A stretch of 64,000 bases of DNA from DATFVJ01 sp963712955 (lineage in GTDB: Bacteria > Actinomycetota > Actinomycetes > Streptosporangiales > Streptosporangiaceae): contig CAVQKF010000008.1 in the NCBI GenBank assembly GCA_963712955.1, forward strand, positions 178,459 to 242,458, in the 5' to 3' direction. Position numbers and translations under genes: made by a program. Under the pieces are notes generated by a model. It was not told where the DNA came from, made no database searches, and saw only the letters and a program-made list of their open reading frames with translations. Of this stretch, positions 26,234-35,308 are shown one piece after another; position 1 is the stretch's first letter; every line of letters starts with the position of its first letter.

Positions 26234-26931
26234 ATGGCATCGGGCCAGGAGCCAGCCGGTCCGCCCCCGGTGACGCCGCTGCGGGCTGCAGAGCGGGGTG
26301 AGCACTGGTGGCCGGTGGCGCTGGCGATTATCGTCGTCGTTGGCCTGCATGTGGTGCTGCCCGCGAAGTACCGGGTGAACCCCCCGTGGGTGCTCCCCGT
26401 CGTTCTGCTCGCGTTACTGGCTGCCCTGATCATCGGGGACCCGGGCCGCATCGACCGCCAGAAAACCTGGCTGCGGGTCACCACCAGCGCTGTGATCGCC
26501 CTGCTGACACTGGCGAACCTGTTCGCCGCCGCCCGCCTCGTCGGCGACATCATCACGAGCAACAAGCTGTTCGCCAGCAACGCCACCGGGCTGCTGGCGA
26601 CCGGCGGAGTGATCTGGGCCACCAACGTGATCGCGTTCGGGCTGTGGTACTGGGATCTGGATCGCGGTGGCGCCGCCGCCCGGGCGCACCAGCCGTATGC
26701 GAACCCGGCGTTCGTCTTCCCGGAGATGCTGAACACCGATACGCGCCGGCCACCTGGGTGCCGAAGTTCGCCGACTACCTGTCGCTGGCCTTCTGGACCG
26801 CCACCGCGTTCAGCCCCACCGACGTCTCCGCGATCAAGCGGTGGGCCAAAGTGCTGATGATGATCGAGACGATGGTGTCCCTCGGCATCGGTGTGCTCGT
26901 GGTCGCCCGCGCGATCAACATCTTGAAGTAG
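26234..26931 (+). pseudogene. polytopic membrane protein, single frameshift
   Basis: Starts at ATG 26234. A TTGACT about 29 bases upstream with an ACAAT-like element suggests a nearly leaderless promoter. Helices: WPVALAIIVVVGLHVVLP, WVLPVVLLALLAALIIG, VTTSAVIALLTLANLFAA and GVIWATNVIAFGLWYWDL. A one-base loss near 26738 shifts the frame; the other frame continues WVPKFADYLSLAFWTATAF, SPTDVSAIKRWAKVLMMIE and VSLGIGVLVVARAINIL to TAG. The ending recalls DUF1345-like membrane proteins, but I am not sure of the family. If the indel is a sequencing error, the gene encodes about 232 residues. Confidence 0.65.
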
Positions 26932-27167
26932 GAGCAGGAATCCAGCCACCAGCCCAGCAGATGCGCGTGATGCCAGCATCGGGCGGCCCCGTGCTGATGG
27001 GCGGAGCTTGCCGCCAGCAAGGCCCCAGCCCGTTCTGGCGGTGTCCTTCATTTCCGCTTCTGCCGCTGGGTGCGACGCTGGTGACCATGAACGACATTGC
27101 CCAGCGGCCAGGCCCGGGTGCCGATGATGACTCGGACGTGGACAACCCTGATGGCCGTCTGGCCGCC
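26932..27167. other. intergenic
   Basis: No gene supported. Frames are Gly/Pro/Arg-rich without motifs. Confidence 0.4.
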
Positions 27168-27290
27168 CACCGTCAGCTCGCCCTGAAGCCCCTCGGTGAG
27201 GCGGTCAACCAGCCGCGGGCGCGCCACCAGGCCGCGGCGCATGCGCGGGACGTGCAGCTTGGTCGCCAGCAGCGCGTCCAACTCCACCAC
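27168..27290 (-). pseudogene. MalT-like LuxR regulator, first 40 codons only
   Basis: Encodes LDALLATKLHVPRMRRGLVA and RPRLVDRLTEGLQGELT from GTG 27290/27287. This is the conserved opening of LAL/MalT-type regulators, compare LMATKLRPPTVRDQVVARER of the intact gene ending at 11336. The Walker A region that should follow is missing. Confidence 0.6.
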
Positions 27291-27879
27291 GCCCCGCCCT
27301 TGCGACAGGAAGGCCACACCCCTGTCCCACACCACCTGACCAAATTCCACACCAACCCCCGGCTCCCCGCCCCAGCCGCCCACATGATCCGCTCCCGGGC
27401 AGCCGCGTCAAGGGCGCCTGCGGCGCCGGCTACGCCGGGCGCTGCGCGCCCCTTGACCCGGCAGCCCGCTCGCAGAACCGGCAGCTATCCGGGGGCAGGG
27501 AGCACACTCAGGCACGTCCCGGCCCGGCATCGAACCCTCCCATACAACAACAAACCGGACCAGTTGCGGTAACGGGGCCGATGCAGGTAAGCCTGCGGAC
27601 ACGATTGATGGCACCCCTCGCACCACCCGACGCAACCATGCCAGCCAACCGCACCATCACAACGCCATCGCCGTGACACTCAACCATGTCCGGGCAGGTC
27701 ACGAACCGATCAGCCGACGCGATTAGATGTCAGCGGACAGCCACGCCGGGAAGAACACCCGGCAGACACCAAGCGGGAGCTGCCCCCGCGGGCCCGGCCC
27801 ACCACCCGCCGCGACCCACCCGCCCGCAGCATCAGCCAGCGAACATCGCACGGCGCAGCAACGGAGTATTTTCGAACAT
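27291..27879. other. no convincing gene
   Basis: About 590 bases with no supported gene. A stretch near 27510-27560 has a T-arm-like string on the minus strand but no tRNA fold. Confidence 0.4.
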
Positions 27880-28053
27880 ATGAGCAGATCGTCTCGGCCG
27901 CTGCCCGACCCCGACCAGATCGTCGCCGCCAAACTGACCGGCACCCGCCTCACGCCACGCCCAATGCGCCACCTCACCCCCGACGAACACACCACCGGGG
28001 TCACGGAGCTCCGTGACCCGGCCCCGGCTGCCGTAATGACCCCTGGAGGGTGA
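27880..28053 (+). CDS. possible 57-residue protein, uncertain
   Basis: Starts MSRSSRPLPDPDQIVAAKLT and continues GTRLTPRPMRHLTPDEHTTG. The composition is protein-like but no family is recognised. A 22-base perfect palindrome lies inside the frame, so the region may instead be regulatory or a cassette end. Confidence 0.3.
   Translation: MSRSSRPLPDPDQIVAAKLTGTRLTPRPMRHLTPDEHTTGVTELRDPAPAAVMTPGG
27998..28019. repeat. 22-base perfect palindrome
   Basis: GGGTCACGGAG followed by its exact reverse complement CTCCGTGACCC, with no spacer. It lies about 120 bases beyond the 3' end of the DUF6788 gene of cassette A. It could be a terminator, a protein-binding site or an element end. Confidence 0.7.
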
Positions 28054-28137
28054 GGCGCAGACGCTGCGTTGGCGAGGGGCCAACGACAAAACTTGCTGAC
28101 CAGCGGTTCCAGCGCTTTCCTGGGCGCTGATCCCGCG

Positions 28138-28562
28138 TTAAGCGGGCTGATCTCCCGGCGTTTTGGGTGTTTTGGGTTGTTTCGGGGCCGGCACGAGCTT
28201 GGGTGTGGGCCGGCGCCGTGCTGCCGGGGGTGATCTTGGCCCAGCCTCCGGCCGGGCCATCTCCTGCAGGGAGAGGGTTCCAGCTGGGTGGCCAGCGCGC
28301 GGAGCCGCCGGGTGTTGCCGAACCGGGCGGCGTAGGTCTCTTGCTGGGCCCGGGTGGGCCGCCGGGTGACGGTCTTGCCTTTGACGGTGCGGGTCCACTG
28401 GATGCAGGGCCGTGCAGGGACGGCCGTGCAGGCGCAGCGGGGCTTGCCGCACCGGGTGCGGCGGACCGCGATACTGCCGGGCAGGCAGAAACCGATCTGG
28501 CCGGGGGCGGTCCCGGTCGCCGCCGTGGCCTGCTGCGCGCTGTGGTCTTGTGGCGCTGTCAT
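28138..28562 (-). pseudogene. DUF6788-type small Cys-rich protein, frameshifted (cassette A)
   Basis: ATG 28562 behind AAGGGAAAG. It reads TAPGQIGFCLPGSIAVRRTR, CGKPRCACTAVPARPC, IQWTRTVKGKTVTRRPTRAQ and FGNTRRLRALATQLE. This matches the intact DUF6788 gene at 59529-59864 (LPGTVTERMTRCGHAGCRC, HQWTRKIAGKTVTRILTD, RRLRALVAELE). A missing base near 28287 shifts the frame; the other frame ends at 28138. The CG..GCRC-type cysteines could bind a metal. It is transcribed divergently from the tyrosine recombinase, the same arrangement as copy B. Confidence 0.7.
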
Positions 28563-28695
28563 CGGCTTTCCCTTGGCCAGGATCGCGTAACTGTGCGGGG
28601 TGGGTCTGCGCTTTCCGGCGTGTCTGCGGCACATCGTGTATGTCGCTGCATACGTTTACAGGTACTTGCGGGGATGCTGTGGCGAGAGGGCAGCT

Positions 28696-29541
28696 ATGGG
28701 CGATCCGGTGCCAGCGCAGGCTGACGGCGCGGCGGGCCCGGGGCGGCAGGCTATGACCGCCACGGTGCTGCGCGGGCTGTCCCGGTTCGCTGATATGCGG
28801 GGGATCCCGGCCGATGCGGAGTTTCTGCCCGGCTATGACGTGATCGAGGCGTTTTTGCGTCGCAGGCCTCCGCGGGCGGGCGTCGTCCACCTGCGGCACC
28901 TACCGGTCAGTGCTGTATCGCCTGGCGCGCCGGTGCACGGCCCGCCGGGGCAGCGGGCAACGCCGTTCGCGGGCGCGGCGGCACCGGCACCCTATTCCGC
29001 TAACGAGCAGGCGGAGCTGGCCGCGGCCGCGGCCGCTCAGCGCGACCCGGCCAAACGCCGCTCGGCGCTGGCCATAGCGGTATTCGGCATCGGGGCCGGG
29101 CTGCGGCCCGGCGAGCTGGTGGCGCTTTGCGGCAGCGACGTCGGCCGCCGCGGCCGCCAGGTGGTGGTTGAGGTCAGCGGAGCCGCCACCCGGGTGGTAC
29201 CGGTCACCTCGTGCTATGCCGCGCGGGCGGCCGAGCTGGCCCGCGGCGCGGGAAACGGTCACCTGTTCCGGCCCGGCCCGGCGGACCGCGGCTACAAGAA
29301 CGTCGTCACCAGCTTCGCCCGCAACCTAGCCGCCGACCCGGCCGTCCCCCGGCTGACCGTGAGCCGGTGCCGGGCCAGTTTCATCTGCGCCCACCTCGCC
29401 GCGGGCACCCCGCTGCGCGAACTGCTGGCGATCACTGGTATCTGCCAGGCCGAATCGCTGGCCCGCTACGCACGCCATATCGACGGCGCGCCGTCCAAGG
29501 CCTTTTTGCGGGCCTGGGACAAAGGCCAGCAGGCGCGCTGA
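28696..29541 (+). CDS. tyrosine recombinase-like protein (cassette A)
   Basis: A 281-residue protein from ATG 28696 with GAGAGGG upstream. The C-terminal half is a tyrosine recombinase core: AVFGIGAGLRPGELVALCGS with the box I Arg (GLRPGEL), LTVSRCRASFICAHLAAGTP in the box II position (HxxR replaced by SxxR), and LARYARHIDG with a candidate nucleophile Tyr. The N-terminal 100 residues are a poorly conserved core-binding part. Two bases separate its stop from the downstream DDE gene. Its paralogue at 58576-59469 has the same neighbours but lacks more catalytic residues. It may move the cassette or regulate it. Confidence 0.72.
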   Translation: MGDPVPAQADGAAGPGRQAMTATVLRGLSRFADMRGIPADAEFLPGYDVIEAFLRRRPPRAGVVHLRHLPVSAVSPGAPVHGPPGQRATPFAGAAAPAPYSANEQAELAAAAAAQRDPAKRRSALAIAVFGIGAGLRPGELVALCGSDVGRRGRQVVVEVSGAATRVVPVTSCYAARAAELARGAGNGHLFRPGPADRGYKNVVTSFARNLAADPAVPRLTVSRCRASFICAHLAAGTPLRELLAITGICQAESLARYARHIDGAPSKAFLRAWDKGQQAR

Positions 29542-29543
29542 GC

Positions 29544-30950
29544 ATGGACGGCTGCGGGCTGGACATCCCCGAGCCGGGCAGGCCCCCCGGCGATGAGACG
29601 GTGGCATTCGCCGCCGAGCTGATCGATCGCAGCGGCAAGGCCCCGGTCATCGAGGCCGCACTGGCCCACCGCACCGGGCGGCCCCGCCCGCTGCCGGTGC
29701 GCGTTGTGCTGACCGCGCTTTTCCCGGGAGCTGCTCGGGGTCACCGGCACCATCCCCACCCGGCGGGCGTTCCTGGCCGCCTACCGCCGCGTCCGCTACT
29801 GCTTCGGCCAGATCTGCTCCGTCGCTGACCCCTCAGCGCTGCCGAAAAACCGGCGCCTGACCGAGGACGAGCTCAAAACCCGCACCAAACCCATGACCCC
29901 GGACCAGGCCACCGCTGCCCGCAGCCGGCCCGGAGCCCTCGCCAGCGCGCTGCTGGAAGCCAGCATCTCCGTCCTCACCGACGGCGAACGCGCCGCCCTT
30001 GACGGCTGCACCGGCCTGGACGCCACCCCGGTCCCGCTGTTTAGCCGCGGCCCATCCAAACGCACCGGGCTTCACGCCAGCGACCCCGACGGCGGCTGGT
30101 ACGTCCGCGAGGGCGACCACCGCGAACGTGAAGACGACAAGGGCAAGCCGCTGCGGAAACTCGCCTGGGCGCTGGAGGCCACCATCGCCACCACCGCCCG
30201 GCCACCCGGCGCCGAACTCACCTGCCCGAACCTGGCCATCGGTATGGCCATGACCCGGCCCGGCGAAGACCCGGCGGCACCGGCGCACGGGTGCTGGCCT
30301 CCGCCGCCGCCCGCGGGCACACAACCGGCTGGCTCGGCTACGACCGCGCCTACGCCCAAGCCCTCCCCGAACGGTTCCACCTGCCCGCACGGGCACTCGG
30401 CTACTCACCGGTCATGGACTACCGGATCGACCAGCTCGGCATCCAAGCCAACAGCCAAGGTGCTGTCCGCCCTCCCCGAGCCGCTGATCACCGCCACCGC
30501 CGGCCTGCGCGACCACGCCATCGACCGCGATGGCCGACCAGATCGCCGCCCGCGGTCCCTTCTAGCTGAAACGCAAAGACGGCCCAGACGCAGACGGATA
30601 CCAGCGGCTGTCCTGCCCCGCCCTCGGCGCCCACCCCGGGCTGATATGCGCGCTGCGCGAACCTCGCTGTCACCCCGCGACGGCCGGGCCAAGGTGCTGC
30701 AACCACCCCACGACCCACCCAAGCTGTGCCGCCAGACCGCGATCACCATCGCCCCCGACATCGGCGCCCGCTACCGCCAGGACCTGCCCAACGCCGCCCA
30801 ATCCCTCACCGCGCTACTGCTGACGGCCGCCAACATCCGCAAAATCCAACCGCACAACATGGCTGGCAACACCGCTGAACCTCGCTACCGGCCGCTCACC
30901 GCCGCACTCTCAGACCCCGCGGCCACACTCGAAGAAGGTCACCGTCACAG
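29544..30950 (+). pseudogene. DDE transposase-like protein, several frameshifts (cassette A)
   Basis: Starts MDGCGLDIPEPGRPPGDETV two bases after the recombinase stop. Recognisable pieces in changing frames are APVIEAALAHRTGRPRPLPV, ELLGVTGTIPTRRAFLAAYR, LDGCTGLDATPVPLFSRG, KLAWALEATIATTARPPGAE, GWLGYDRAYAQALPERFHLP, ALGYSPVMDYRIDQLGIQA and ALLLTAANIRKIQ. The last part lacks the IEG..G..K block expected before it. Frameshifts lie near 29725, 30290 and 30460, and an in-frame stop near 30565. It corresponds in position to the intact DDE gene of cassette B. Confidence 0.6.
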
Positions 30951-30984
30951 TTCTGTCGGTACGACACCGGCAGTTCTGTCGGTA
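30948..30984. repeat. 14-base direct repeat pair
   Basis: CAGTTCTGTCGGTA at 30948-30961 and again at 30971-30984, nine bases apart. It lies at the 3' limit of cassette A and just before a lipoprotein gene. It could be a target duplication scar, recombinase site or operator. Confidence 0.6.
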
Positions 30985-31007
30985 ACCCGCGAGAGCGTGT
31001 CAGGGAT

Positions 31008-31531
31008 ATGAAACCAGGCATTATGATCAGGCCCGCCCGGTGGAAGCTCGCGGCGATCGCAGGCGGCCTTGCGCTGCTGGCGGCCGCGTGCGGATCCGGT
31101 GGCGGCACCCCGTCTGCAAGCACGCCCGCCGTCGTGCCCTTGTCGTCCACGGCGGCCGCCCCGGCTACCTCGCCGCCAACCTCGGTGCTGTGCGCCGACG
31201 CCGCCACCTTGCGCGCGTCGCTGGCCAAGCTTACGCACGTGAAGGTGGGGGCAGGCACGGTGAACCAGATCACGGCGGACCTCACCGACGTCAAGGCAAC
31301 CTGACGGCCTTTGTAAACCACGCAGGCAGTCAGTGGCAGGCTCAGACCAGCGCACTGACATCCGCCCTCGCCCCCCTCACGACGGCGGTCAGCAACCTGG
31401 CCGCGCACCCCAGCACCAGCGCGGTGTCGGGTGTGGTGACCGCGCTCGGCGATGTCAATACGTCGGCGCAGAACCTCCTGGCCGCGGTGAACGCGCGCTG
31501 TCCCTCCGCATCCCCATCACCCAGCACGTGA
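31008..31531 (+). pseudogene. secreted lipoprotein, single frameshift
   Basis: ATG 31008 begins a signal peptide (KLAAIAGGLALLAAACGSGG) with lipobox LAAAC. The mature part is Thr/Ser/Ala-rich, then VLCADAATLRASLAKLTHVK and INQITADL-like sequence. A lost G near 31291 brings a TGA; the next frame continues LTAFVNHAGSQWQAQTSALT, APLTTAVSNLAAHPSTSAVS and DVNTSAQNLLAAVNARCPS. Overall architecture (lipobox, helical Ser/Ala repeats, two Cys) matches the intact lipoprotein at 16641-17066, so the two look paralogous. Confidence 0.7.
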
Positions 31532-31582
31532 GTATCCCCCCGGAGTTGGCAGCTGGCCGAATCGCTGCGGAAGGGCGGAGCA

Positions 31583-31595
31583 GGTGAAGTTCACC
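31583..31595. promoter_or_regulatory. GGTGAA/TTCACC palindrome upstream of CMD-like gene
   Basis: GGTGAAGTTCACC, a perfect 13-base palindrome about 100 bases before the 31694 start. The half-site AGGTGAA is the one found in the shared promoter modules, here with a different spacing. It may belong to the same regulator. Confidence 0.4.
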
Positions 31596-31693
31596 CGTCC
31601 AAGGTGATGCCCGCCGGCCAGGAGCAGGACTGAAATGCTCGTATATCTGGCCTGCGCCACTGAGCGCGCGTTCCCTAGCACCCGGAGGGTTCC

Positions 31694-32026
31694 ATGACCG
31701 CCGAAACACCCGTCCTCGACACGCTCGCCGACATCACCGCCGCGTCCCTCGAGCGCTGTTCTCTGGCGCCGCGTGAGCTGATGCTCGCCCGGATTGCCGC
31801 CCTGATCGCGGTGGACGCACCGGCCGCCTCCTATCTGGCCAACGCCGGTGCCGCCGCTGACAGCGGGGTGACCGCCGACGACATTCAGGCGGTCATGATC
31901 GCGGTTGCCCCGGTTGTCGGCACGCCCAGGGTCGTCGCGGCGGGCGGCAATATCCTCGCGGCTCTTGGCTTCGAAATCATGGTGGCCGAGGCCGAGCTGG
32001 CGGAGGAGTCGGGCGCCGGGCAGTAA
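31694..32026 (+). CDS. carboxymuconolactone decarboxylase-like small protein
   Basis: A 110-residue all-helical protein, ATG 31694 behind GGAGGG. LAPRELMLARIAALIAVDAP and VTADDIQAVMIAVAPVVGTP followed by VVAAGGNILAALG match the CMD/AhpD-like fold. The CxxC of true AhpD enzymes is absent, so peroxidase-reductase activity is unlikely. Actinobacterial stress loci often contain such proteins, role unknown. A palindrome sharing the stress half-site lies upstream. Confidence 0.8.
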   Translation: MTAETPVLDTLADITAASLERCSLAPRELMLARIAALIAVDAPAASYLANAGAAADSGVTADDIQAVMIAVAPVVGTPRVVAAGGNILAALGFEIMVAEAELAEESGAGQ

Positions 32027-32255
32027 GCTCGGGCTTCCTCCAGGTATCCAGGTGAGCCGCGTGGTCACCGGCCCTGGTCGCCTGTCTCGTGGCCGAACCG
32101 CAGCACTCGTTCCCGGCGGCCACAGCTGCCGGCTTCGCAAGCATTCGAGGCGCCGGGTTTGCCCGTTCCCCCCTATCGGGCTGCCCGGTTGCCGATCGGA
32201 GGGCATGTCTCCAAAGGGGGTTGTCACCGTCGGCTGACGCGAAGGAGGCAATGCC

Positions 32256-32891
32256 GTGCCAGCTCACGAAGACACGCCGCGTGCGCGCCGGTCTCTGGGT
32301 ACCGCCCGGATGGCGGCATTCAGCGACGGTGTGTTCTCCATCGCCGCCACGCTGCTGGTACTGGACTTGGCGGTTCATCCGCCGGGCACACCGCTGCGGC
32401 AGGTGCTTCATGCCTGGCCCGGCTTCCTGGCATACGTCGTCAGCTTCCTGACGATCGGCGGTGCGTGGCTGGCCCACACCGCATTGACCGAGCGGCTCAC
32501 CCGGGCAGATCCGATCTTCCTGCAGATCAACCTGGTCTTGCTGCTAGTCGTGGCGTTTTTGCCGTTCCCGACCCGGCTCGTAGCCGACGCCCTGCACGAT
32601 GTCGGCGCCGAGCGTGTGGCTGTGACGATCTACGGGCTGACCCTGCTGGCGATCCGCCTGCTGGGGTCGGCCCTGGATGCCTACGCCCGGCGCGAGCACC
32701 TGTTTTTGCAGCAAGAAGGCGGCGAGAAATTGTACGAACGACGAAGTCTTCTGGTCGTCGTCATCGGCTATGTGGTCGCGATCTTGATCGGGCTCGCCGC
32801 GCCGCAAGTGGCGGTGGCGTTGTACTTCGGTATCGCCGTGTACCTGGTTGTGCCGTTCCGGGAAGTCAGACGGCTGCTGTTCCGGCGGTGA
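32256..32891 (+). CDS. TMEM175-family K+ channel
   Basis: A 211-residue protein starting at GTG 32256 after GAAGGAGG. The family signature MAAFSDGVFSIAATLLVLDL is near the N-terminus, followed by five further helices (FLAYVVSFLTIGGAWLAHTA, FLQINLVLLLVVAFLPFPT, IYGLTLLAIRLLGSALD, VVVIGYVVAILIGLAAP, VALYFGIAVYLVVPFRE). Bacterial TMEM175 proteins are tetrameric K+ channels with an FSDG-type pore helix. It is complete. A duplicate of only its last 47 residues sits at 18676-18819. Confidence 0.85.
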   Translation: MPAHEDTPRARRSLGTARMAAFSDGVFSIAATLLVLDLAVHPPGTPLRQVLHAWPGFLAYVVSFLTIGGAWLAHTALTERLTRADPIFLQINLVLLLVVAFLPFPTRLVADALHDVGAERVAVTIYGLTLLAIRLLGSALDAYARREHLFLQQEGGEKLYERRSLLVVVIGYVVAILIGLAAPQVAVALYFGIAVYLVVPFREVRRLLFRR

Positions 32892-34542
32892 TAACCCAGC
32901 CAGCACGTCACCAGGACCCAGGCCGCGGGACAGCCGTTCCGGGTACTCGATCTCCAAGTGGGCCGGACAGCCGGGAACTTCCTGCGGGCGCCGCGTGCCT
33001 GGCCGATCCGGTTGCCCGGTGAGTATCACCCCTATCAGGCGATGTCCCTCCAGAGGCTGAGCGTAGATAGTCGTGAGCACGTTGTTCCGAGCGCGAGCCA
33101 GCGAGTGTCCCATGACCGCTTGGTCGTCTTGGCGAGCCCGTCTGGCCGCCGTCTTCGCCGTCCTCGCGCTGGTCGCCGCCGCACCCGCATGTGACCGCCG
33201 CCGGCGACACGACGCCGACCTGGACGCACAACGCGGCGTTGCCGACCGCTGGCGGCAGAAGGTCTTGCCGCTGTCCGTGGCCATGAAGAAGTCTCCGCAG
33301 GTGGCCATGTGGTCTCCGGGGGCGGCCGGTTCCGGCGCTGCGGTGATTACGAATAGGGCGAGCGGGTCAAGACGGTGGCCGTCGCAGATCCTCGTCCCCA
33401 GCGGGGGACCAAAGGGCGCGGCCAGCGGAGGATGTTCACCGCTTGGGTGACGGCGGTCGCTTATGGCAGATCGCGCTGTTGTGCTGCCCCGAAGGGGCCA
33501 CTTCTTCCGGGCGAAGTCCCGGACGGAGCGTAGCCTCACTTGATCCTTGACTGGGCAGCTTCGGTTGATCCTTTACGCACCTAGACGTTTCAGTGTCTTG
33601 CCGAGTCCTGGACCGGTGTGCGTAGCGCCGAGCAGATGCCTGTGTTACGGACTGCTCACGGCCCAGCGGAGCAGGACGGCCGCCAGGGACGGGTGCGACC
33701 GACCCACTATGAGGAGTGTGGTCCTCTCGCAGTGCCACCCTCCGGCGAGCGGGGGGCGGGGCACGATCCTTCGCACGCGTGGCCACGGCCTTGGTCGTAG
33801 TGCCCGCGATCGCCGTGTCACCGCTACCGCTGGAGCGCCGAGGCGGGGGTCGTCCCGGTTCTCGGCGCTATGGTGACTCGCCGCCTGTGGCCAGACGGAC
33901 TACTGGATGGCCGAAATGGCTGACAGACGGGGTGGTCCAGCTCGACCCGTTCGAACTCGGAAGCTGGGAAATGCTGATCGAGTTCCTCAACGGCCGCGGC
34001 CCAGCCGCCCTGATCGACCGCGTCCGCCAAGCCGAGGATTCGGACCCACGGCCGACGAGTACCTCGCCGTCACTGAGAAGCCTCGTTGGGGCTCGTTTGG
34101 CTGGCTGGCCCACTCTAGTTTGTCACCGCGGAGGGCTGCGGGCTCCGCGATCAGGCGGTGATGGCCGCGGCCGCGACGCCGGACGCTGCGCCGCGCGCTG
34201 CCGAAGCGGGCGCTCACCCAGGAGGAGGTGCCCGAGGCCTGACGCCCCGGCTCACGGCGGCCCGGTTGCCGACGATGGCCGCGACTGGCGGCATGAGGCA
34301 GGTCACGGCCAGGGCCGCCACGCCGCCGCTCCGGCCACGCCGACACCTTGTTGTGCCCCAGCTCCGCGCAGTACTCCGGTGGTCTGCCGGGCCCGCTCGC
34401 AGAGCATCGCTGCTTGCCAGCGTCGTGTGACAGCGCCCGATTCGCAATTCCGGTCGGCCGTGCGGGTCATGCATGGGGCGAAGCAGGATCATGGGGCGGC
34501 CGTCATGCTGCGGCCGGGCTGTGGCGGCATAACGTAGTAGGC
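32892..34542. other. 1.65 kb without a supportable gene
   Basis: Many overlapping frames but no conserved motif or good start. One possible relic is at about 33900-34140 on the plus strand, where PKWLTDGVVQLDPFELGSW and LIEFLNGRGPAALIDRVRQ look like real protein. The frame there is broken and I do not know the family. The rest looks like decayed DNA. Confidence 0.4.
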
Positions 34543-35225
34543 ATGGACGGCAGCCTCGTCGCGAGCGGGTATGCAGACCATCTCACCGACGCCGACCTCG
34601 CATTGGTCGTCTCGGCGGCCGACGCGCGGATGACGGCTACCATGGCGGCGGCGCAGGTCCGGCGGCTGCGCCGCGACCCGCACGCCGTCGTGGAACTGCT
34701 CGGCGATCCGCGCGTGTTCGAGGCCGTGTTTGGCCACGGGACTGGCGCTGCCGCGGGCGCACCCAGCCAGGCGGTTCCCGCGTCAGCGTTCCTCGCGTTC
34801 GCCGTGGCCGTCCAACGGGCCGCCGCAGAGCTTGGGTCCATGGATCACGTGCCGGAACGCTCGGGTCGCGCCAGCGGGTGCCGCTGTTCGACGCGCCCAG
34901 CCTGCGCGACTTCCTCAGCTCGCGGGCCCGGCGGCTGTTCCTCGCCGAGTTGCTCGCCTCATTCACCCGGGTGGCTAGCGGCCAGTACCGTGTCCGCTCC
35001 GGCGGCCGGCCGCCGACCGGCCGGTTCAATGAGCTTGACCCCGCCGCGCTTGCCGCGCTGGCCGCCACGGTCACTGAGGCGGACCGGCCCGGCGTGTGCC
35101 GAAGGCTCGGCGCCGTGGCCCTGTTCCTGACCGGGGTCTTTCCCGACTACGCCGCGGCGCGAGCCTTCGGGCCGGTGAGCGTGGCACGCTTGCTTGACGC
35201 CACGCGGGTGCCCCGCTGGCGATGA
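34543..35225 (+). pseudogene. hypothetical protein, single frameshift
   Basis: ATG 34543 starts MDGSLVASGYADHLTDADLA. The first frame runs through AQVRRLRRDPHAVVELLGDP and FLAFAVAVQRAAAELGSMD, then a one-base change near 34870 moves the coding to the next frame: VPLFDAPSLRDFLSSRARRL, FLAELLASFTRVASGQYRV, GRFNELDPAALAALAATVTE and AVALFLTGVFPDYAAARAFG. The joined protein of about 227 residues resembles a conserved actinobacterial hypothetical protein. Function unknown. Confidence 0.6.
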
Positions 35226-35308
35226 TGAGGGCGGACTGGACGGATCCCCCGCTCTGCGTTGCGCATCTCCGTCGAAGATTACGCATTTCCCACGGTACGT
35301 TGACGATC

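Noticed and set aside
27510..27560. tRNA-like T-arm string on the minus strand
   Set aside because: No acceptor, D-arm or anticodon stem can be formed around it.
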